A stretch of DNA of 49,305 nt from Lachnospiraceae bacterium (GCA_024698705.1 JAILQX010000016.1:1-49305); one strand, 5' to 3'. Counted from the first letter of the stretch, positions 1 through 7,425 are shown. Notes: generated by a model not told the origin, from the sequence alone. Made by a program: numbers and translations.

Positions 1-2
1 AG

Positions 3-1454
3 ATCGTTGACGATAAGGGAGAACTGCTTTCCGACGGCAAAACGGAGAATAAGGAAGCGACAAGGTATATAAACAGGGTCACCAACAGGGCGAACCTTGA
101 AGCGTCAAACAGATACTTTGCTTCTTTTGTTGAAGAAGCGCATAAAAGGGGTATCAAGGTCATCATAGACGGCGTGTTCAACCACTGCGGATCGTTCAAC
201 AAGTGGATGGACAGGGAGCGGATATATGAAGATCAGGAAGGCTACGAAAAGGGCGCATATGTAGACAAAAGCAGTCCGTACCATGATTTTTTCAGATTCT
301 TCGAAGACAAGTGGCCTTATAACGGAACCTATGACGGATGGTGGGGACATGACACGCTTCCGAAGCTGAACTATGAAGGTTCGAAGGAGCTTAGGGATTA
401 CATTCTCCGCATTGCAAGAAAATGGGTTTCCCCGCCCTATAACGTTGACGGCTGGAGACTCGATGTTGCGGCCGATCTCGGACACAGTCCCGAATTCAAC
501 CATCAGTTCTGGAAGGATTTCAGAAGAGCGGTCAAGGAAGCTAACCCAAATGCGATAATAATCGCGGAGCATTATGGGGATCCTTCGGGATGGCTTGCCG
601 GAGACGAATGGGACACGATAATGAACTACGACGCGTTCATGGAGCCCGTCACATGGTTTTTGACCGGAATGCAGAAGCACAGCGATGATTTTCGCCAGGA
701 TCTTCTCGGAAATGCGGATGCGTTCGAAGGGATGATGCGAGACGGTGTTTCGAAGTTCATGGCGCCTACGCTGTTTACGACGATGAACGAGCTGTCGAAC
801 CATGACCACTCGAGATTCCTGACAAGGACAAACCATGTTGTCGGACGTGTGGCCGATAAGGGATATGAAGCCGCCAACCAGGGTGTGAACAAGGCTGTCA
901 TGCGCGAAGGCGTTGTGATGCAGATGACGTGGGCAGGCGCGCCGACGATATATTACGGTGACGAGGCGGGCGTTTGCGGATTCACGGACCCGGATAACAG
1001 AAGAAGTTACCCTTGGGGCAAGGAAGATAAAGAGCTTATCCGTTTCCACAAGGAAATGATCCGGATCCACAAGGAAAACCGGGAGTTGATCACCGGTGCG
1101 GGGATCATACTTTATAAGGAATACAATGTTATGGCATACGGCAGGTTCATTAAGAACAACGAGATCATCGTGATAGTTAACAACAACGACTGCGAAAAAG
1201 AGATCGATATGAGAGTTTGGCAGACCGGGATTCCGAGAGAGTCTAAGGTGACAAGGCTTATGCTTACCGATGCCGACTCGTTTACGACGGATGCCATGGA
1301 GTATGCTGTTGAAGGCGGCAGATTGAAGATAACCATGCCAAAGACATCGGCAGTCGTTTTAAAGGGCAGACAGGGCGATGATAAAAAAGATGAAAAAGAA
1401 GACGCATCAAAGCGTATCAGTCCTTTACAGAAGCTCGAATATCTGCTACATTAG
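3..1454 (+). CDS. GH13 alpha-glycosidase (neopullulanase/cyclomaltodextrinase-like), 5' partial
   Basis: Reading frame open from the window edge, so the N-terminus is missing. The four conserved GH13 regions are visible: DGVFNH (region I), GWRLDV with the catalytic Asp (region II), IIAEHYGD with the acid/base Glu (region III) and ELSNHDHSR (region IV, NHD). The segment GWWGHDTLPKLNYE before region II is typical of neopullulanase, cyclomaltodextrinase and related alpha-glycosidases. A beta-sandwich C-terminal domain follows (roughly the last 120 residues) and the protein ends in a short Lys/Asp/Glu tail. No signal peptide can be judged because the start is absent. By family it hydrolyses alpha-1,4 (possibly alpha-1,6) glucosidic bonds in maltodextrins, pullulan or cyclodextrins; exact specificity cannot be read from sequence. 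It precedes two small genes on the same strand and may share their transcript. Confidence 0.9.
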   Translation: MVDDKGELLSDGKTENKEATRYINRVTNRANLEASNRYFASFVEEAHKRGIKVIIDGVFNHCGSFNKWMDRERIYEDQEGYEKGAYVDKSSPYHDFFRFFEDKWPYNGTYDGWWGHDTLPKLNYEGSKELRDYILRIARKWVSPPYNVDGWRLDVAADLGHSPEFNHQFWKDFRRAVKEANPNAIIIAEHYGDPSGWLAGDEWDTIMNYDAFMEPVTWFLTGMQKHSDDFRQDLLGNADAFEGMMRDGVSKFMAPTLFTTMNELSNHDHSRFLTRTNHVVGRVADKGYEAANQGVNKAVMREGVVMQMTWAGAPTIYYGDEAGVCGFTDPDNRRSYPWGKEDKELIRFHKEMIRIHKENRELITGAGIILYKEYNVMAYGRFIKNNEIIVIVNNNDCEKEIDMRVWQTGIPRESKVTRLMLTDADSFTTDAMEYAVEGGRLKITMPKTSAVVLKGRQGDDKKDEKEDASKRISPLQKLEYLLH

Positions 1455-1476
1455 AGACTGTTTTTGAGGTTTTCGT

Positions 1477-1713
1477 ATGCGTGAAATGGAATTTAAGATG
1501 GAACGTCCCGGACTTTTAGAGGTGGGTCAGAGCATCACCGTTACGGAAGGTATTCTTCCGACAAGCTATTATTATACGATAGATCCGTCCCTTGCTATGA
1601 GCGCGAACTACGAATTCAGAAAGAGACTCAAAAGCAGGGAAGGCGTCGTAAAGAGCATAGAGGAAAGACCGGAAGGATACTATGTGATCGCAACCTTTTC
1701 CGAGGAAGCGTAA
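1477..1713 (+). CDS. small protein of unknown function (78 aa)
   Basis: Not recognised. A GAGG about 7 nt before the ATG supports this start. The product is soluble-looking, without membrane segment or signal peptide, and has a charged centre (FRKRLKSREG). The C-terminal half (EGVVKSIEERPEGYYVIATF) reads as a short beta-rich fold. Its stop codon touches the ATG of the following receiver-domain gene with no gap, so the two are almost certainly co-translated, and a role connected with that signalling protein is possible. Codon use is like the neighbouring host genes. Confidence 0.7.
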   Translation: MREMEFKMERPGLLEVGQSITVTEGILPTSYYYTIDPSLAMSANYEFRKRLKSREGVVKSIEERPEGYYVIATFSEEA

Positions 1714-2403
1714 ATGTTTGGTATAGGAAAAAAGAACAAAAGCGACAGTAAAAAGAATACTACAGGCAAAGAAAGGCAGTTCATATCCGAGCTCTCATAC
1801 AATGTCCGTAATCCACTCAATACGATATGCGGGATCACCGAGATCGCAAGAAAGAACATCGAAGGCGATTATGACAGAGAGACTTTGCTTTCGTATATGG
1901 AGATCCTCGAAGATGCGGCAACGGAGCTGCAGCAGACGGTGGATCATTATTTCGAGTGCTATGAAGCAGGAAGTTATTCCGGTGTCTATACCGAAAACTC
2001 CGAAGAAACGGACAAGAGCGTCTTGAAAAATCTTCGGGTCATGGTAGTCGAAGACAGCAGTGTCAGCCAGCTCATAGCAAAAGAAAGATTGGAGAACAGC
2101 GGAGCCATAGTGACTCTGTGTGACGGCGGAAAAGACGCGGTAGAGCGTTTCAAACAGTCGATCACGGGAACGTATGATGTCATATTCATGGATATAAACA
2201 TGCCGGAGATGGACGGGTATGAAGCAACCGATGCGATACGTTCGTGCGATCATCCGCAGGCCAAGATCATACCTATCATAGCGATGACGGCAGAGGCTCT
2301 CACGGAGGATATACAGAAGGCTTTGAAGGTCGGAATGAACGCGCATGTATCAAAGCCCATAAACGACGAAAAGATAGTCTCCGCGATCAAAGCGGTCCTG
2401 TAA
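1714..2403 (+). CDS. degenerate HisKA-like domain fused to a response-regulator receiver domain
   Basis: 229 aa. Residues 21-85 look like a histidine-kinase dimerisation domain: SYNVRNPLNTICG aligns with the kinase H-box (S-H-E-I-R-T-P-M-N), but the phospho-accepting His is Tyr29 and the following Glu is Asn30. There is no HATPase domain. Residues 106-229 are a complete receiver domain: acidic pair Glu113-Asp114, phospho-acceptor Asp160 in FMDINMPEMDG, Thr192, Lys214 in VSKP. It therefore resembles the C-terminal end of a hybrid kinase whose kinase core is gone: it can be phosphorylated but cannot phosphorylate, and could dimerise through the helical half. No output domain is present. It lies directly behind the 78-aa gene. 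Confidence 0.8.
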   Translation: MFGIGKKNKSDSKKNTTGKERQFISELSYNVRNPLNTICGITEIARKNIEGDYDRETLLSYMEILEDAATELQQTVDHYFECYEAGSYSGVYTENSEETDKSVLKNLRVMVVEDSSVSQLIAKERLENSGAIVTLCDGGKDAVERFKQSITGTYDVIFMDINMPEMDGYEATDAIRSCDHPQAKIIPIIAMTAEALTEDIQKALKVGMNAHVSKPINDEKIVSAIKAVL

Positions 2404-2413
2404 CAAAAAAATG

Positions 2414-2442
2414 TTGCAAAAGCAGGAGATTATGTGTATAAT
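2414..2442 (+). promoter_or_regulatory. sigma-70-type promoter of tRNA-Phe
   Basis: TTGCAA (2414-2419), 17-nt spacer, TATAAT (2437-2442). The predicted start near 2449 lies about 23 nt before the mature tRNA 5' end. Confidence 0.8.
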
Positions 2443-2471
2443 GGCTTTTGCTGACGAAAAAAGCGTTATTT

Positions 2472-2544
<73 letters not shown>

Positions 2545-2552
2545 CTTGTTCA

Positions 2553-2597
2553 AAAGGCTTCAAATGCTGTAATAATCAGTGTTTGAAGCTTTTTTGT
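2553..2597 (+). terminator. element-supplied terminator behind tRNA-Phe
   Basis: GGCTTCAAA (2556-2564) pairs with TTTGAAGCT (2582-2590, one G-T pair), followed by a T run. It lies just inside the left end and replaces the native terminator that is now at 13114-13145. Confidence 0.75.
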
Positions 2598-2610
2598 TTT
2601 AGTGGATTTT

Positions 2611-2625
2611 TGATGCAAATTGATG
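2611..2625. repeat. candidate integrase arm-type site, left end
   Basis: TGATGCAAATTGATG occurs here and again at 13025-13039, about 70-80 bp inside each end of the element. TGATGCAA recurs immediately after it (2621-2628). Subterminal repeats like this are where tyrosine integrases bind with their N-terminal domain; the role is inferred from position. Confidence 0.5.
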
Positions 2626-2661
2626 CAACATGATGTTTCTGCACGTTTCACGGATTTTTAA

Positions 2662-3924
2662 TCATGTTTCACGAGGGGAGTCTACAGCAAAGGCCTGCTC
2701 CATCTGCTCAAGGATTTCATCATCATCATCGTGAACATTACGAAAATAGTGGAGTGTAGTAGCTACCTGTGAATGTCCCAAGGCTCTTGAGACTTGCATA
2801 AGATTCTTTCCGTTGTACAGATTGCTTGCACTTGTGAATCTGATCTTATGACTGGAGTAATAAGGTACACCGGCTTCCTTGCAATAGTGTGCAAGACGTT
2901 CATCAAAATATGATGTGCGCATCAGATGTCCCTGAGGCATAAACACATATTCGCCGTGTGGATTAATCTCTTTTGCTTCCATAAGAATTTTGACCGCCTC
3001 ATTTGTTAAACGAAGAATTCTTTTACCTTGAGGGGTATTCTTTTTAGTATGGTCTACAACCTCAACAACCTGTGATTCAAATGTCATATCATCTTTGAGT
3101 CTGCGATTCTGTAGAACCTGTTTATGGATGCGGATTGTCCTTTCTTCAAGATTGATATCATCCCATGCAAAGCTTTTTAGTTCTCCGATACGTACCGTGA
3201 GTTGAAACATCAGCCTGATAGCAAGTGCATAAGGCTCATGTTTATCCTTGAGATAACTAAGAAGTGCTATTCTCTCGGATTTCTTGTATACATGATCCTC
3301 ATTGAATGGAACATAGAAATTGAATTCCTTAAAATCTATATTCTTGATGGGATTCGTATCTACAAGCTCACGCCTTATGGCATAATCATACATCTTATTG
3401 AGCAGAGATCTTAGATTACCAATGCGTTTAGCGGTATATTTACCGTCCATGGTCAGCGTTTCAAAAAAATCCAGAAAATCCTTTGTTGTAAGTTTCTTAA
3501 TAGTTTTTTTGACTAAATCGCTTCCGGAGAGAAATTTACGCCAATCACATCTGTTTTCTTCTATCGTTTTGGGCGTAACTTTGTTACGATCCCGCCGATA
3601 CATCATAAAGTCAGGAAATATATCCTCTAAAGATGTTCCGGCATCTCCATAATAGAAAGCATACAAATCTTCAATCAGTCCATACTCAGTTGAAGCAATT
3701 ATCTGCTTCCTCTTACCACAATCATTAACGTATGTGTAATATCTGCCATCAGCTCTTTCACATATCTTGGAATGGTGTACACTATTCAATTTTTGGCGTT
3801 TAGACATAGTTATTCTATATCCAACCTCTGATGCAGATATATTAGCATCGGATATTATGGAATTCAATAAGATTATCTTGTCGGAAGTAGATAGTTCAGA
3901 TATTGATTGCGGTGTTGTATTCAT
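2662..3924 (-). CDS. int: tyrosine recombinase / integrase
   Basis: 420 aa. It catalyses site-specific integration and excision of the element at tRNA-Phe. The catalytic set is complete: Arg245 (LTVRIGELKS), His359 and Arg362 (HKIR), His384 (LGHSQVATT) and nucleophile Tyr393 (LHYF). Residues about 95-185 form the SAM-like core-binding domain, and the N-terminal part before it is probably the arm-binding domain. The gene points toward attL with its 3' end about 115 bp from it, the usual arrangement. The chosen ATG has no clear Shine-Dalgarno and follows directly on an 8-bp inverted repeat; Met40 (MSKRQKL) is an alternative start. AT-rich codon use differs from the host genes. Confidence 0.95.
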   Translation of the reverse strand: MNTTPQSISELSTSDKIILLNSIISDANISASEVGYRITMSKRQKLNSVHHSKICERADGRYYTYVNDCGKRKQIIASTEYGLIEDLYAFYYGDAGTSLEDIFPDFMMYRRDRNKVTPKTIEENRCDWRKFLSGSDLVKKTIKKLTTKDFLDFFETLTMDGKYTAKRIGNLRSLLNKMYDYAIRRELVDTNPIKNIDFKEFNFYVPFNEDHVYKKSERIALLSYLKDKHEPYALAIRLMFQLTVRIGELKSFAWDDINLEERTIRIHKQVLQNRRLKDDMTFESQVVEVVDHTKKNTPQGKRILRLTNEAVKILMEAKEINPHGEYVFMPQGHLMRTSYFDERLAHYCKEAGVPYYSSHKIRFTSASNLYNGKNLMQVSRALGHSQVATTLHYFRNVHDDDDEILEQMEQAFAVDSPRET

Positions 3925-3945
3925 GGCTAACTCTGTCAGTTAGCC
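3925..3945 (-). promoter_or_regulatory. inverted repeat abutting the integrase start codon
   Basis: GGCTAACT and AGTTAGCC form a perfect 8-bp inverted repeat around a 5-nt spacer, ending one base before the integrase ATG. In mRNA it forms a hairpin where the ribosome site should be; in DNA it could be an operator. Confidence 0.5.
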
Positions 3946-4004
3946 AACTATTGAAGCTTGGTGTCTTCGTACTCATCTGACATACTCCTTTCGTATTATT
4001 ATGA

Positions 4005-5123
4005 TCATTCAAAGGGATTTTCCGGTTCATCAGTATCTTTAAAGTCTGATGATCCCTCTGCACGTTCTTTCAGGTTCTGATATGACACATATTCTGATGC
4101 CGGTATTTGAAATGTATGATAACCGCTATCATCTTTCCAGTGATAACAATAGTCCGTGATCCTGCGAAGCAGTTGAGTTTTGCTGTCGATTGTTCTGTTT
4201 GCCAAAGAGACCATCTCGTTATATATTTCATCGGGAGTAAAGATACTTGTTGCGTGTATCTCCGTCCATAAGCTGTAGATGTTATTATATCGGGCATGAA
4301 TTTGCGCTTTATAGCCTTGGAAGATTTGAAGCAGAAAACCGTATTTGAAGCTGTCGGTCTTGATCTCATCCAAGAATATGATCTTTTCGGCTTGATAATT
4401 GTCGAATAGAGCAGTGCAGTTATTGGAGTAGTCCGAACCAAAGAAGACATCTTCCTCGCCATATTCTTCGCACAGTTTTGTATAGGTATATGATTTACCA
4501 CTTCCACTTGCTCCAATATGCCATATGATACGCACTTCACGTAATGGTGGAGTCTCTTGCAGGCGTTTCGCAAAGAAAGCTTTGCGGATAATAGTTTCGT
4601 ATTGTCTGAATACAACGCTTTGTTGCATGATCTGTTCGGGAAGCATGTCTTGATCGATCATTTCTTCAATCTGTAAAAGCATTTCCGTCCGATCATTTGT
4701 CAGAGTAAATGAAGGGATAACACCCTCTTCGTAAAAGGTTTCTGGCAGATTTGTCTCTGCCTTGGATGTATGTCTATCACCTTCTTTTCGAATGTAAGCT
4801 CTGCATTGTTGGGGAGTACCGAAGACTTCTGTTTCCAAATGACAATGATTGAAAAGCTTTTGCATGGCACTCCAACGCTTCTTTTTAGACAATAAGATGA
4901 AAACATGTGTGTGATATACAGAAGACTGCTCATCGCAAAGGCAGAAGTATACTACATGCTTAATCTTATTGTGAATTAGATCGATTATATGATCATGTGT
5001 AAATCCATATTCGACGGGATTGTTGATCTCGATCATAAATGCTTTTGTCTGGCGATCATAAGTCTTTTTTTTGCCGTTGTCCGATTTATTATCCAACGTG
5101 GCATCTTTTTTTTGCTCTTCCAT
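4005..5123 (-). CDS. rep: rolling-circle replication initiator, HUH endonuclease plus superfamily 3 helicase (CRESS-type Rep)
   Basis: 372 aa from the ATG at 5123, chosen because AAGGG lies about 9 nt upstream; an in-frame ATG at 5186 has no such site. HUH domain: motif I AFMIEINNP (28-36), motif II YHTHVF with the metal-binding His71 and His73, motif III RAYIRKEG with nicking Tyr110 and Lys113. Helicase: Walker A GASGSGKS (204-211), Walker B IIFLDE (248-253), and a later IFTPDEIY segment in the place of motif C. Motif I resembles the F-T-x-N-N-P form of CRESS-DNA virus and pCRESS plasmid Reps. By family it nicks one strand in an origin loop, stays bound through Tyr and unwinds the duplex. 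A fitting origin is present at 7271-7299. The gene is transcribed toward the integrase, with 80 bp between them. Confidence 0.93.
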   Translation of the reverse strand: MEEQKKDATLDNKSDNGKKKTYDRQTKAFMIEINNPVEYGFTHDHIIDLIHNKIKHVVYFCLCDEQSSVYHTHVFILLSKKKRWSAMQKLFNHCHLETEVFGTPQQCRAYIRKEGDRHTSKAETNLPETFYEEGVIPSFTLTNDRTEMLLQIEEMIDQDMLPEQIMQQSVVFRQYETIIRKAFFAKRLQETPPLREVRIIWHIGASGSGKSYTYTKLCEEYGEEDVFFGSDYSNNCTALFDNYQAEKIIFLDEIKTDSFKYGFLLQIFQGYKAQIHARYNNIYSLWTEIHATSIFTPDEIYNEMVSLANRTIDSKTQLLRRITDYCYHWKDDSGYHTFQIPASEYVSYQNLKERAEGSSDFKDTDEPENPFE

Positions 5124-5191
5124 TGAAATATCCCTTTCTGAAATCTGTATAGTATAGGAATCATAGCGATCAGATAGAAGTCTCATCGGCT

Positions 5192-5219
5192 ATTGTATAA
5201 GGAATACAGAATTTGACAA
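5192..5219 (-). promoter_or_regulatory. candidate rep promoter
   Basis: On the minus strand TTGTCA (complement of 5214-5219), 16-nt spacer, TACAAT (complement of 5192-5197), about 70 bp upstream of the chosen rep start. The iteron-like repeats at 5279-5313 lie just upstream of it. Confidence 0.55.
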
Positions 5220-5278
5220 ACTTTTTTTCGAAAAAGGGTTGATATCGGGGCGTTCAATAATACCACCAATTATTTGAT

Positions 5279-5313
5279 AATGAGTCTGCGAGATTTCGAC
5301 AATGAGTCTGCGA
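5279..5313. repeat. iteron-like direct repeats between rep and the sigma-like gene
   Basis: AATGAGTCTGCGA occurs twice without mismatch (5279-5291 and 5301-5313) with a 22-bp period, two helical turns. Its position in the divergent rep/sigma intergenic region fits a Rep or regulator binding site. No similar repeat flanks the stem-loop at 7271. Confidence 0.55.
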
Positions 5314-5410
5314 TTTTGGGAAACACGTTTAAAAATCCGAAAGTATAATGCACGTATAGTAAAGCAATCGCGATGGTTTTCTAAAAAAACAATAGGAGGA
5401 AAAGGAACAT

Positions 5411-6103
5411 ATGTTAAAACGCGTTCAAACCTTAATAATAATCATGTTATTTGGTGTATTACGACAGATGATACCGGAGAATAATATTGATCCGATGGGA
5501 TGTAATCAGCTTGAAGGATTGAAACTACCCATTGTCTTCAATAATATAAACGGAAAAGACGAGATCACAGTATATGATAATGGACTTGCGCTTGTAAAAA
5601 AGGATAAAGGACATGGAGAGCCACATAAGTCAGTATTTCCGGTATTAAAAGCAAAACTATTTTACAGATTTGCAGATGGAAGCAGGTGGACGTGCTCTGA
5701 TTATGCGATTCTTGATCAGTTGGATGCAGAAATGGTCTTGTGGGATTATGCAAATTATAAGCTTGAACGAAATGCACATCAAAGGCATTATGATCATTGC
5801 AAGGCAGGGATAGACGAGGATGATAGTTATGATACAGATCGGTATGATGGAATTGGAATAGATCATAAATGGTATCTTGCAAGTGATTATATGAATCCGG
5901 AAATTGAATATTTAAAATATGAGCGTAAAAAAGCTGTTCAAGAAGCTATATCAAAATTGAATGATAAGCAGAAAAAAGTTATACAGTTATATTTCTATGA
6001 AGATATGACTATGGAGGAAATATCTGAAGTTGTAGAAAAAGCTGTGTCAACTGTTCATTACAGATTGTATAGGGGATTAGAGGAACTTAGTCATCTGTTT
6101 TAA
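5411..6103 (+). CDS. sigma-70 region 4-like DNA-binding protein
   Basis: 230 aa. AGGAGG at 5394-5399 supports the start, although 11 nt away. The C-terminal residues 175-228 match sigma region 4: AISKLNDKQKKVIQLYFYED, then TMEEISEVV, then VSTVHYRLYRGLEEL as recognition helix. The first 170 residues have no recognised sigma region 2; they contain a hydrophobic first stretch and an Asp/His/Tyr-rich middle. Sigma-like proteins of this size are common on Firmicutes mobile elements and regulate the element's own transcription, which is the inferred role. A TATAAT at 5344-5349 upstream lacks a good -35. The protein is divergent from rep and is the first gene of the plus-strand block. Confidence 0.75.
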   Translation: MLKRVQTLIIIMLFGVLRQMIPENNIDPMGCNQLEGLKLPIVFNNINGKDEITVYDNGLALVKKDKGHGEPHKSVFPVLKAKLFYRFADGSRWTCSDYAILDQLDAEMVLWDYANYKLERNAHQRHYDHCKAGIDEDDSYDTDRYDGIGIDHKWYLASDYMNPEIEYLKYERKKAVQEAISKLNDKQKKVIQLYFYEDMTMEEISEVVEKAVSTVHYRLYRGLEELSHLF

Positions 6104-6118
6104 ATTGCTGTGTAATTC

Positions 6119-6155
6119 TTTTACATGGGGAGATGGTATATCTCCCTATGTAAAA
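6119..6155 (+). promoter_or_regulatory. 16-bp stem-loop between sigma-like and lipoprotein genes
   Basis: TTTTACATGGGGAGAT (6119-6134) pairs with 6140-6155 with one G-T pair and a 5-nt loop; the outer AATTC/GAATT continues the stem across one bulged base. It lies 16 nt after the sigma-like stop and 55 nt before the lipoprotein start. It could terminate in either direction or act in the leader; there is no T run on the plus strand. Confidence 0.55.
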
Positions 6156-6209
6156 CGAATTGATTGTCATGAATTGCTATGTTATATTATGAGCGAGAGG
6201 TATAACATT

Positions 6210-7094
6210 ATGATAAGAAAAGAGTTAGCAACAGCAATAGGATTGTCGGTAGCATTATCTGTTACCGGTTGTGGAAATACAAGTGTTGTTGTCGAAGAAC
6301 CAAAGACAGATGCAGTTGAAGAAGTAAAAGAAGAAAAGGATTCTACAGCACCCAAGTTAAAATCAAAGGATAAAATAGAGCCGGTTGATTTGGGAGCAGA
6401 GATTATAGCATCAGAATATGTTGAAGTTGAAGATGATTCTGATGTAAGTGTTTATTTTGTTGCTGAAGATGGGGATGTTCTTACTTTGGATATTCCTAAA
6501 GAATTGGATTCAGACACCAAAGAGATAGACTATACTGTTGTTGCCGTAGATGCTCTCGGTAACCGTTCTGATGAAATCATAGTTACGATACCGATTATTG
6601 TATCTGAAGAAACAGCAAAAGAGGAAACACAGGAAAAGGAAGAAAACACAGGCGATACACCAGACTACATCATAGAACCTTGTGAAGACACAACCTATTA
6701 CGCAATTCAAACATGTAATGTACGTTCTGGTCCTTCAACTGAATACGATGCAGTTAGACAGTTAGCACCTAACGAAGAAATTATAGTCAATGGTAGAGTT
6801 AAAGCACCTAATGGTAAGAACTGGTGTGTTATTAAAACATCAGATGGTAGCACACAAATGGTTAGTGGTAGCTTAATATCAAAAGAGAAGATAGCAACCA
6901 AGAAACCAAGTAATAATAGTGGTTCTACCAATCCAAGCACTGGTACAACAAATCCTGCACCAAGTGATTGCTCAGTAGCAGATTGTGAAAGTGACTGTGA
7001 AGGATATTGTAGTGCAGACTGCTTTAGTGATTGGAATCCATCAGATTGTGAAGCATCTTACTGCTCAGGTTCATACTGTGCAGCAGCAGAATAA
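6210..7094 (+). CDS. lipoprotein with Ig-like and SH3b domains and a CxxxC-repeat tail
   Basis: 294 aa from the ATG at 6210, supported by GAGAGG 9 nt upstream. Residues 1-21 form a lipoprotein signal peptide with lipobox SVTGC (Cys21), so the mature protein is anchored to the outer face of the membrane. Then: an acidic linker, an Ig-like repeat (about 45-130; DSTAP opening and VVAVDALGNRSDEI end, as in DUF5011/HYR-type repeats), a second Glu/Lys-rich linker, a bacterial SH3 domain (about 160-228; CNVRSGPSTEYDAV, cell-wall binding by family), a Ser/Thr/Pro linker, and a 43-residue tail with eight Cys, four of them in CESDCEGYCSADC spacing. Such Cys-repeat tails occur in metal-binding or disulphide-rich proteins and in radical SAM-modified peptides; a radical SAM gene is on the same element. 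Confidence 0.8.
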   Translation: MIRKELATAIGLSVALSVTGCGNTSVVVEEPKTDAVEEVKEEKDSTAPKLKSKDKIEPVDLGAEIIASEYVEVEDDSDVSVYFVAEDGDVLTLDIPKELDSDTKEIDYTVVAVDALGNRSDEIIVTIPIIVSEETAKEETQEKEENTGDTPDYIIEPCEDTTYYAIQTCNVRSGPSTEYDAVRQLAPNEEIIVNGRVKAPNGKNWCVIKTSDGSTQMVSGSLISKEKIATKKPSNNSGSTNPSTGTTNPAPSDCSVADCESDCEGYCSADCFSDWNPSDCEASYCSGSYCAAAE

Positions 7095-7118
7095 AACAAA
7101 CATCAATATAAGAACAAC

Positions 7119-7150
7119 AAATAGCCTGTCCAACACTGGGCAGGCTATTT
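7119..7150 (+). terminator. terminator-like hairpin after the lipoprotein gene
   Basis: AAATAGCCTG (7119-7128) pairs perfectly with CAGGCTATTT (7141-7150), with CC/GG extending inward. Only a short T run follows. It lies 25 nt behind the lipoprotein stop and directly before the GC-rich block. Confidence 0.7.
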
Positions 7151-7156
7151 CAATTG

Positions 7157-7310
7157 CCCCACGCGCGGATAGGCGTAGGCGGTCTTGACGCAGGCGGCGA
7201 AGCGGAGCGTAGCGCCGAGCACAGACGCCGTTAAGCGCCGAGCGCAATGGGCAATGCCCCGCAAGGGGCAGGACGTGGGTATACTATTACCCCACGTCCC
7301 AATCGCCCAA
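7157..7310. other. GC-rich structured block containing the candidate replication origin
   Basis: About 150 bp of strongly GC-rich DNA in an otherwise AT-rich element, without a credible gene. It contains AGCGCCGAGC twice (7211-7220, 7234-7243), several GGCG steps, a small hairpin GCCCC/GGGGC (7256-7268) and at its right edge the stem-loop 7271-7299. The rest, 7311-7396, is AT-rich and shows nothing further. Confidence 0.7.
7271..7299 (+). other. candidate rolling-circle origin: stem-loop with nonanucleotide TACTATTAC
   Basis: GGACGTGGG (7271-7279) pairs perfectly with CCCACGTCC (7291-7299). The 11-nt loop TATACTATTAC ends in TACTATTAC (7282-7290). Geminiviruses have TATAATATTAC in an 11-nt loop, circoviruses and nanoviruses a TAGTATTAC, so the loop matches the NANTATTAC consensus cut by CRESS Reps. 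By analogy nicking is expected between 7288 and 7289. The element's Rep is of the same enzyme class, so origin and initiator agree. Confidence 0.82.
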
Positions 7311-7396
7311 CGCATGAAAACCTATGGAAAATCAGAGTTTTTTTTAATTATTTGGGATTTCAGAAAATCCCATTTCCCAAACCATAATTCCCTAAA

Positions 7397-7425
7397 TTGA
7401 AAATTATGACTTTGAAATCTATATT
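7397..7425 (+). promoter_or_regulatory. promoter of the small-gene block
   Basis: TTGAAA (7397-7402), 17-nt spacer, TATATT (7420-7425), 35 nt upstream of the start at 7461. Confidence 0.55.

Noticed and set aside
105-1070. Long antisense open frame opposite the GH13 gene
   Set aside because: The opposite strand carries all GH13 catalytic motifs; the antisense translation has no family features and low-complexity character typical of mirror frames.
7182-7197. 16-nt match between the GC-rich block (7182-7197) and the promoter region at 48931-48946
   Set aside because: A single shared 16-mer in 49 kb is near chance expectation, the surroundings differ, and no -10 follows the copy at 7182.
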